This document shows, in pieces, positions 1 through 9,200 of a stretch of DNA of 64,000 nucleotides. The position numbers were made by a program, and so were the translations under genes. Source of the DNA: Closterium sp. Naga37s-1 (taxonomy: Eukaryota > Streptophyta > Zygnematophyceae > Desmidiales > Closteriaceae); assembly GCA_947471745.1 (NCBI GenBank), contig CANJKZ010000723.1, positions 8,507,001 to 8,571,000 of the forward strand, read 5' to 3'. Position 1 is the first letter of the stretch; each line of letters starts with the position of its first letter. The notes under the pieces are model-generated. The model searched no databases, was not told the DNA's origin, and saw only the letters and a list, made by a program, of their open reading frames with translations.

Positions 1-2
1 CG

Positions 3-1260
3 GAAGAGAGGGAGCAGATCCGCAAGCTAGGCGTGCGCGGGCGGTACCTGCGCCAGCTGCGCGAGGGGCGGCGGGGGGAGCCGCCGCTGCAGTGGCTGGA
101 CGACGCGGCTGCCGCGTACGTGCTAGACGGCGGGGAGTGGCAGCACGTGGGGTCTCCGCGCTTCTGCGCGTGGATCGCGCATGTGTGCCGCTTCCCCCAC
201 TGGCACATGCCCTGTGTGGCGCGCCGAGCTACCAGGTCCGTCCCCACTTGTCCATCACGCCTCTCCACTGCCTGCTCTCTGTCTGCCTGCTCTCTGCCGC
301 ACTCCCTGCTCCACCCGTGTCCTTTCTCCATCCCTCTCCCTGCTTCCCCACCGCCCTCCTTGCTGCGCCCCTACCTCCCCTCCTCCCCCGCGCATCCCCC
401 TGGACCCCCACCATCCGCTTACGCCCCGGGCATATCCACTCCACTCCTCTTCCCCTTGCTCCCTGTATCTACTCCGCCTGCACTGCGCCCCCCTCTTACC
501 CCCTCTCTCCCCCTTTTCCCCGCCTCCCCCCTCTCCCCTTTTCTCTGCCCCCGTTCCCTTCTCCCCTACCCCCTCCGCCTCTCATCCCTTCAGGGTAGCG
601 GACATATTCGGGGGACCCGCATGTGTAGCAGCGAACCTAGAAGACTATTTTCGCCTGTACGGGGCCGACACTGCAGCCTCCCTAGCCTCCGCCCTGCCTC
701 CACGGCACCAGTATGCTGGTAGAAGCATGGCTGCTTCTTCTTCTCGTGTGGATGGGCGGAGGGGAGGGCTTGGTGCTGCTAATCAGGAAGGGAGTGGTGG
801 CCGTGGTGGAGTGGAGGAGTGGAGGCAGGAGTTTGGCGACATGCGGGGGTTTTGTGAGTGGTTGGATGCGGCCAAGGCCCTGGACCAGCTTCAGTGCTCG
901 GTTGATGTGCTGAGCGAGAGGCAGGAGGAGCGGAAGCAGCAAGAGCAGCCAGAGGGATCAGCCACCACCACTAACAGCAGCAGCAGCAGCAGCAGCTGCT
1001 TTCCTGCTGGAGGTGCGTGGAGGGTGGTCGAAGGTGCCATTGTGGTGGTGTGTCACATGAAGCCTTCTCGCGTTGCTCTCCTCGCCCGGGCCCTCCACTC
1101 ATCTCCCCGCCAGCTGCAGCAGCAGCAGCAAGAGGAAGAGCAGCAGCTGCATCAGCATGAGCAAGAGCAGGTGATGCACGAGGGTATGCGTGTAGCAGAG
1201 AGGCTGCTGCATCGCTTCCTGGCCTTCCACCTTCCACCCAAGTTCCAGTCCAGCTGCTGA
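3..1260 (+). CDS. 3' part of an unrecognised gene, two exons
   Basis: Exons 3-235 and 594-1260 join in frame: the donor AG|GTCCGT and the acceptor TTCAG|G share one Arg codon, and the joined length is exactly 300 codons including TGA. The 5' end lies outside the window. The first exon is rich in Trp, Arg and Cys (LQWLDDAAAAYVL, FCAWIAHVCRFPHW); the second continues VADIFGGPACVAANLEDYF, then turns low-complexity with poly-Ser near 979-997, a hydrophobic stretch (GAIVVVCHMKPS), poly-Gln/Glu near 1110-1170, and ends HLPPKFQSSC. The intron is a C-rich pyrimidine tract. I do not recognise the family. The ordered N-terminal half looks like a real domain; the C-terminal half may be disordered. The gene is read towards the convergent DUF2045 gene, whose stop is about 2 kb away. 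Confidence 0.6.
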
Positions 1261-2214
1261 ACGGATTCTTGAGCTGGAACGGGCCGTGCAGGGAAGGTGA
1301 GATGCAGTGACGGTGGTTGTAGTCATTCTCGTGCTAGGTGCACTGTTGTTTTGTGTACTGTACAGTAGCTACCGTTCTTGTTGTGATGGCAAAACAACTG
1401 CTCTCCGCATGTATATTAATACAGTGTATCTAGTGATTATACTTTCAGCCAAGACATGAACAAATGCACCCTAAAGCATTTGCATATGGTAGATGGCAAG
1501 ATGCTCAAGTATATGGGCTTCCCGCATTTGACATACCGAGTGTACTACTAGTACCGATACCCTTCAATGAATTCCACCAGCTTAGGAATGGAACAGTGGT
1601 ACATGAGTAGGTGCTACGAATAAGTTTGTAAGTTTTCAAGCAACACAACACTGAAAATACACACTTTATTCTTCTGTTCTGTAAAGCGAACATTGGCAGA
1701 GACTGTGCCACCCCCCCTCCCCTCTACCCCCATCTACCACCCCTCCACCCATGGTGGTACCACCTCACCATACCACAGAAAGTAAAGGAACCATGTTGCA
1801 CTCAAGGGTGCATCAAACTACGGGCATGGGATGGATGGGTGGAACAATCTCATCACATCACACTCCAATCAGTGTAGTGTAGATGTACCGGTACAGTTTG
1901 TTACGCATGAGGGGCTGTATAGCAGCAGGGCGAGCAGTGGTAAGGAAGGAGGGCGGATGAATATGGAACAAGGCAGGCAGGACGCTAGGGAATTTTTTGC
2001 ACCGCAATCGTGAGTCGTGTGCAATGCAGCTATTGCTCTGCAGAGCCGATTGCTGAGACGGTTTCAGGGGGAAGTTGGACCACGCACGGAGAAATGGGAG
2101 CGGGGCGGGCATGCGCTGCTGAGAGAAAGAGATGGAGAATCTGCATGCTTGTGTGCCGTGTGGGTAAGGAGGGAGGATAGGTGCAGGTAGGGAGTGTGTG
2201 GGTGTGAGAAAGAG

Positions 2215-2375
2215 ACGGGGGAGGAGTGGGAGAGGGAGAGGGAGAGAGGGAGGAGAGAGAGGAGAGAGAGAGGGAGAGGGAGAGGTAGAGGGAGAGGGAG
2301 AGGGAGAGGGAGAGGGAGAGGCAGAGAGAGAGGGAGAGGGAGAGGTGGCGGGAGAGGTAGAGGCAGGAATAGCGA
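2215..2375. repeat. GA-rich microsatellite (GAGAGG/GGAGAG)
   Basis: Long run of imperfect GAGAGG and GGGAGA units. It produces Arg/Glu/Gly-repeat frames on + and Ser/Leu/Pro frames on -, which are not genes. Confidence 0.9.
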
Positions 2376-2380
2376 CAGGA

Positions 2381-2453
2381 AGAGGGTGTGCATGGGTGCA
2401 AGCAAGCGACTGTTGAGGCGTCTCAGAAGAGGGTGTGCATGGGCGCAAGCAAG
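2381..2453. repeat. 26-bp direct repeat flanking a short palindrome
   Basis: The 26 bases at 2381-2406 recur at 2428-2453 with one change. Between them is GACTGTTGAGGCGTCTCAG, a member of the palindrome family discussed in the findings. Confidence 0.75.
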
Positions 2454-2506
2454 GTGCAAGCAAGCAAGGGCATCTAAGCGGAGACAACAGGTCTGGGTCG
2501 AGTGGG

Positions 2507-2724
2507 GGGGAAGACCCGTCCACCAATGTCAATCTTGATCGGCATCTCCTGCTCACATGTACCGGACGAGTGGGGGAGGGGGGAGAGGGGAGGGGGGAAG
2601 GTGGGCTGGGGGAGATGAAGGAAAAGGTAACAAAGGAAAGGGACAGTGATGGGGGGGAAGGAAGACCCCTCCACCAACGTCAATCTTGATCGGCATCTCC
2701 TGCTCACATGCATCAGACGAGGGG
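2507..2724 (-). repeat. Tandem pair of about 50-bp conserved blocks
   Basis: 2509-2562 and 2657-2712 are near-identical. Read on the minus strand both give GAG.ATG.CCG.ATC.AAG.ATT, i.e. EMPIKID[I/V]GG, preceded by GAGCAG, which could be an acceptor. They behave like duplicated exon fragments, but no host gene was found. Confidence 0.6.
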
Positions 2725-3110
2725 GAGACGGGCGGAGGGAGGAAAAAGGGTGGGGGGTTCAGGGGTTTAGAGACATGAAACTAGAGGAGGCTTATGTGGT
2801 GATTCTAGAAAGGGGGAGATCGCTGTATTGATGGGCGCCTAGTGCAGAGGAGCAGCAAGAAAGCAGCAGAGCAACAAGAAAGCAGTGGTGCTGGATGGAG
2901 GGGAGGGGACATGGTGAGAGAAGAGACGAGAGAGGGCTTGAAGAAGAGAGAGAGGGCGATGAATTACTTTTGAAGAATGTTAGGGACTACATCAAAGTTC
3001 AAGAGAAGAGGGTGTGTGAAGGACGAGAGTGCTGGGTGGGGAAGGAAAGGGGCATACAAGTCTGCTTTGCGTTGCACCGCACGTCTTTGACTTGGTATGG
3101 CACTCACCGT

Positions 3111-3245
3111 CAGCATCATCAGCATCACCAACAAAGGCACCACACATCATCATCACCAGCACCAGCACCAGCACCAGCACCACCAGCACCATCACCATCA
3201 CCATCACCATCACCATCACCATCACCATCACCGCCACCGCCACCA
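3111..3245. repeat. CAT/CAC/CAG trinucleotide microsatellite
   Basis: Imperfect (CAC CAT)n and (CAG CAC)n. It begins right beside the DUF2045 stop codon, so it lies in that gene's 3' UTR. The poly-His frame on + is an artefact. Confidence 0.9.
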
Positions 3246-6200
3246 TCAGCATTTCACCTTGAAGAGAAGGTCAAAGGCAAGGAGGTCCCATGGGAGAGTG
3301 AGTGAGATGAGACAGCACCGCAGCGGCTGCACTGCCGGCCCCGCTGCTGCTGCCTTGCCCTTCCCTCCCCCATCTCCCGACGACCCACCACCAGCACCAG
3401 AAGCACCGGCCGAACCACCAGCAACACCACCACCGCCGCTGCCGCTGCCACCACTGCTGGTGCCAGCAAGAGCACTTCCAGCTCCTGCTCCTGCCGCTCC
3501 TGCCGCTCCTCCTCCTGCAGCCGTTATTCCTCCAGGGGAACCAGCATCCTCCAAATCATCATGAACCATTGTACGCTTAGGAGGTGTCTGCGTCACCTTC
3601 TTGAAAAACCCCGAGATCCGCCCCCCAGCACCGCCACCGCTACCGCTCCCGCTTCCTCCTCCCGACGAGTCCCTCTCCTTGTCCTTGTCCTTCCCCCCGT
3701 GCTTCGGACTGCCTGCGTTCTCCCCGCCACCTCCCAACTTCTGCAGCTGCTCCTGCACCGATTTCAACTCCACCTGAAGCTCTCGCAACCGCTGCTGATT
3801 CTCCTCCTTCTTTCTCTTCCTATCCTCCGCCTCTTCCGCCGCCTCCTTCCCCTTCCCCTTCGCCTTGTCCTTCTCCACCTCTTCCTGCTGCTGCTGCTGA
3901 GCCTCCACAAGAGCCATCAACTCTGACTGCACCGACCATAGCTTGCCTTGAAGCTCAGAGAGAGAGGGTCGGTGGCGGTTGTCCCCATCCTTCTTCTTCT
4001 TCTCCCTCGGCTTTCGCTTCTTCTCGGTCTCCTCTGGGTGCACTGCGGTGGGGGGGGGTGAAGGGCGAGACAGAGTACACACACAAGGTTGAAGTGAGGC
4101 AATTCTTTAGGCAATGGGTCTGTGGAGGTTGTTCCCGTCTTTCTTCTTCTCTCTAAGCTTGCGCTTCTTCTCGGTCTCGTCTGGAGCACTGCTATGGTGG
4201 TACGGGGGGGGAGTATAAAGAAGGTTTACATCGTACCTACTCATTCTTAAATAGAGTAACGCATGGCCTTATGCCCTGGCCCTGGTGTGTGGCGACTAGA
4301 ATGAATGCTCACCACCGCTCACCACCGCTCACCATCGCTCACCATCGCTCCCTCTCGGAATCCTCTGGGTGCACTGATGGTCGTGGTACTTATACCAAGC
4401 CAGGCCAGCACTTACACACGAGCTCTGAGTGAAACAAGTGGGAGGAATGTTTCGCCTCTTAAAAAATGGGCTGCAAGCGCATCGTGCAAAACAGAGCAGG
4501 AGACTTCTCTGAGAAAAAGCTCTCAAAATCGACCGGCTCCAATGAAAGAAGCTCGCTCAGACGCTCACTCAGAAGCTCACTCAGAAGCTCACTCAGAAGC
4601 TCTCTTAGAAAGAAGCTCACTCACCCTCGGGGGCAGGCAGCACGAGAGAGACAGCAACGTCCGCCTCCCCTCTCCCCCCTGGCCCTCTCATCACCAGCTT
4701 CTCTGGCTTGGGCGGCTGCACCTGCCCCCACATGCTGAACCCCGTGTTCCCCCCTGTGGTAGCAAGCAACGCAAGGGGAGGAGAGGTGCAGATGGGGAAG
4801 CAGACAGCAGAGTGCGGTGCAGTTGTAGAGAGATGCTCGCGGTGGTTAGGAGGAAGAAGAGGGAGGAAGGACGGGCGCTTTGCTTTACAGGCACAGAATC
4901 TGACAGCGGAGCACGGTGCAGGTGAAGAGACACGCGTGTGGTGGATGGGAGAGAGAAAGGAGAGGAGGAGGTGGGAGGAGGAGGAGACAGGACGCACCCT
5001 GGAAGGCGGAGCGGACGAGCGGGTAGCTGACAAAGCCCGAGAAGAGCGTGATCTGGGAGGGAGGCGCATGAGGAGAGGCGCATGAGGGGAGGCGCATGAG
5101 GGGAGGCGCATGAGGGGAGGCGCATGAGGGGAGGCGCATGAGGAGAGGCGCATGAGGGGAGGCGCATGAGGGGAGGCGCATGAGGGGAGGCGCATGAGGG
5201 GAGGCGCATGAGGGGAGGCGCATGAGCAGGGGGGACATAAGGGGAGAAGAGTATGAGGGGAGAACCGCATGAGGAGAAGGGGTTTATAATGAGAGAGAGG
5301 GAAGGGCAAGGGTGAAGGAAACGCGTTGGCTGCATCGCGTTCGGAGAGTCGGTTACACGGATGAGGTTGGTTGGTGAGTCGGGTGCATTAAGAAGAGGAC
5401 CAGTTGGATGGATGGATGCAAGGAGCCAGTCTCATTTGTGCTTGTCTTGTCCCTCCCTCCCATTCTTTCCCTCCGTCCTTGGAATTAGTAGGCTACAGCG
5501 GCTACATGGGCGGAGTTAGAGAGGTGGGTTGGTTGCATTAAGAGGACCGGTTGAAGCAAGTCCCGTCCGTGCCCTTCCCCTCCCCTCCCTCTCCCTCTCA
5601 CCCTTCCCCCCTTTTTCCCCCTTTTCTCTCCTTTTCCCCCCACTGGCCCGCTTCCCTCTCCCCTTCACTCCTTCCCTTACCCCTTCACTCCCTCCCTTCC
5701 CCCCTTTACTCCCTCCCTCCCCCCTTCACTCCCTCCATCCCGCCTTCTATCCCTCCTTAACACATCAGTGACATTTGAGACCACTCCACAATCTCTCTCC
5801 CACACCCACACAACCGCACAGACACACCCACAACCACCCACTCACCTTGGGCTGCCCATCCGTGGCCTCCCCAAGCGCCTTGGCCTCGCTGCTGGTGCCG
5901 CGCCGGAACAGCCGCGAGTCATGAGACAATATTTTAGGCGCCTCAAAAATCGTCTCATGACTCGCTGCTGGTTCCGTGCCAGAACAGCCGCCGGGAGCAG
6001 TCCGGTTGACCATCTTTGTGGCGCCTTAAGAAGCATGTCACTCCACAAACACACCCCCCCCCCCACACACACACCCCACAAACCCCTTCACAACCCCACA
6101 CACTCCGCCGCACTCCTGGATGGACAACCCTGCGCAACCACCCCACACACCCCTGCACACCCCCCACACAACCACACAACCACCTTGGGCTGCCCATCCG

Positions 6201-9200
6201 TGGCCTCCCCAAGCGCCTTGGCCTCGCTGCTGGTGCCGCGCCGGAACAGGCGCCGGGACCCGTCCGGGTTGACCTTCTCCACAACATCGTCCGGGGGGAA
6301 CGCCGCCCCTCCGTGCGCGTTCAGCATGACACAGAAGCAGTGGTCGGGGTCCTCCAAGACCTGGCGGTTGGGGGGGGAGGAGAGGAGGGGGAGGGGAAAG
6401 GGGTGAGCATTGGGAAAGGCCGTTCCGCCATGTGTGGTCAGCATGACACAGAAGCAGTGGTCGGGGTCCTCCAGGACCTGGCAGCAAGGGGATGGGAAAG
6501 GGCGGGGGAAGAGGTGTGCAGATTGGGGACTGCCGCCCCTCCGTGTGCATTCAGCATCATGCAGAAGCAGTGGTCGGGGTCCTCCAAGACCTGACAGTGC
6601 GGGGGTGGGGGGGGGAGGGCGACACACGGGAGCGAAAAGGGTTGAGCATTGGGGGGAACGAACGCCGCCCCTCCGTGTGCGCTCAGCATGACGCAGAAGC
6701 AATGAGCAGGGTCCTCCAAGACCTGGCGGTGGTGCGGGAGGAGGAGAGGGGGCGGGGGATGGGAACGGGGTGAGCATGGTAAACGGGGAAAGGAGGGCAG
6801 TGTCTCTCATTCTCGCAGTCTCAACAAAGCACCGCACGGCACCGCACCGCACCAGACGCCACCACATGACACCGCGCAATACCGGAGGTCAGCCAGCCAC
6901 TCACCACGGCTTCAAAGGTGTTGTCGTAGTCATCAACAGCAAAGCCGATGTCGGGGAAGGAGGGCAGCATCTCTCCCTCTCACAGTCACAACACCATTAA
7001 AGCACCGCACGGCACCACACGTCACCGCGCAACACCGGAGGTCAGCCAGCCACTCACCACGGCCTCAAAGGTGTTGTCATAATCGTCAACAGCAAAGCAG
7101 ATCTCGGGGAAGGAGGGCAACGTCTCCTGTGCCTTGGACGTGTCCACGTCTATACGCGCCTTGCTGGGCGATGCAAAGACCCTCTTTGTCACCTGCACGT
7201 GGAGTGTGAGAGGGGAGGGCGTGGGGTGTGGCGCGCGGGGCGTGGAGAATGGGGCAACAGGGTATGATGGCATGGGGGCGTGGGGGCATGGAAGCATGGG
7301 AGCATGGGGCATGGGGTATGGGGGCATGAAACCAGAGACTCCGTGTCACGGCAAGGAGACAGGCATGAAAGGACAAGATATGGTACGAGGCATGCCCAAA
7401 CCCAACCATGTCCAGAGCAAAAGGATACCGTGCGACCCTTCACATGCACCATGCACCACATGCCAAGCCGACCCATGCCATGCCATGCCAAGCCGACCCA
7501 CCCATGCCATGTCATGCCATGCCATGGAATGCTGTGCGTATATCCCAGCCCACCTTCGATATGGGGTGCACAGGGGCCTTGCTTGACCTGCGATGAGCCT
7601 CCAGGTCCTGCCGACTGAAGGGAGTAGCAGCAGAAATAGCAGGGCGCAGTGGGAGCAGAAGGAGCAGGAATATTTAAGGCGCCGCAGATATCATCTCAGT
7701 TCACGCGGATTTTGCATGGGGTGCACAGGGGCCTTGCTTGACATGCGATGCGCCTCCAGGTCCTGTCGACTTGGGGGAGGAGCAGCAGATGCAGAGCGCA
7801 GTGGGAGCAGAGGGAGCAGGAGCCGAAGCAGGGAGCGATGGGAGCAGGAGAAGAAGCAGCGAGCAGTGGGTGCAGGAGAAGAAGCAGGGACAAGTGGGAG
7901 CAGGAGCAGCGAGAGCAGAAGCAGCAGGAGCAGGAGCAGTGGGAGGCAGACCACGAGTGGGATTGGAAAGAGAGGCAGTTGCAGAGAAGGCTGGAAACTT
8001 GAGAACCGCGTGCAGTAAGGCGATGGTGCTGGTGAGGCAGATAGAGCTGCTGCATGCATGCATTAAAGCCCCTGCTACACGCTTCGGTTGAGGTGGAAGG
8101 CATCTGTTTTCAAGGCGGCTCTAGAACAGACAGACCTGGGCGTGGGCAAGTGAGTGACCTGCGAGTGGAGAGCCGCTGCCCTGCAGAGAAGGCGATGGTG
8201 AGCATCCACTACGTGTGGCTTTGAGACATCGCAAAACTAGAACTCCGTGTGGCAGATGCGGTTGAGATAGAAGGCTCAGTATAGCTCAGCCGACAAGCGA
8301 CCCCGCCCGGATGAGCTCGCTGCCCGCAGGCAAAAAAAATAAACCCCAGACGGGCATGCATCCGGTCAGGGAGGCATCAACCCTAAACACAGGGAGGCAT
8401 GGATTTAGGGTTGATGCCTCCCTCGGATGGCATGCCATCCGATGGGGTTTTATTTTTTTTCTGCCCGTCGGTCAGGTCGACGGTGGTCGACGGCCGTCGG
8501 ACCACCGTCGGACCCCGTTGGGTTGAGACATATGGCGGAGTCTGTTTCTGAGGCAGCTCAAAAACAGTCCTGCGAGTGGCAAGTGATTCGACTGTGGCAA
8601 GTCCCCTGCAAGTGGACTCCGTGAGGCCGATAAGGTTGAGGTTGAAGAAGTAGGTTTTTGGGGGCAGCTAAACAACAGACCTGCGAGTGGCAAGTGACTG
8701 ACCTGCAGATGGCGACGGTGAGTGTGAACTCTGTGTGGCAGATGAGGTTGAGATAGAAGGAGCGCCGCCAGTCCACCTCGTCTGCACTCTCGCCCACCAC
8801 CTTTGCCAACTGTGTGTGCACGCACAGCACAGATGTGCAGAGACAGAGACAGAGACAGAGACAGAGACACGTGGCGACATGCACGTAGACAAGTGCAGAC
8901 GCGTCCCATGGGGGTGGAGGCGGGAGGAGAGGAAGAGGAGGAGGGAGGGGGGGGAGAGGTATAGGAGGGATGAGAGGGAGAAACGAGAGGAGTTTTTCAG
9001 TATTTTGAGGCTTAGGAGCCAGAAAGAGTGGGGAGAGGGAGAGCAGGCAGAGAGGCAGGTAAGTGAAAGAGGCAAGGAGCGAGGGAAGAACCATGCAGTG
9101 TGCTTCGAGTGGAAACCCATAGAGGTTAGAGGCCATGGAGTGCAACGCATTGGCCATTGGCAGAAGGTAAGAGGTAAGTGAGGGGGCAGATTGGGAGCAG

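Larger units (their letters stand above)
1261..3110. other. Intergenic region, no supported gene
   Basis: Nearly 2 kb between two convergent genes. It contains an AT-richer stretch (1320-1700), probably the 3' flank of the upstream gene, then purine-rich repeats. Open frames here follow repeats and have no recognisable domain. Confidence 0.6.

Noticed and set aside
1858-2556. Long Ser/Pro/Leu frames on the minus strand
   Set aside because: They follow the GA microsatellite and have no domain or splice structure.
3097-3564. Poly-His frame on +
   Set aside because: It reads through the CAT/CAC microsatellite and the antisense of DUF2045 exon 10.
5064-5226. CRISPR-like array
   Set aside because: The units are contiguous 14-mers without spacers and the genome is eukaryotic; it is a minisatellite.
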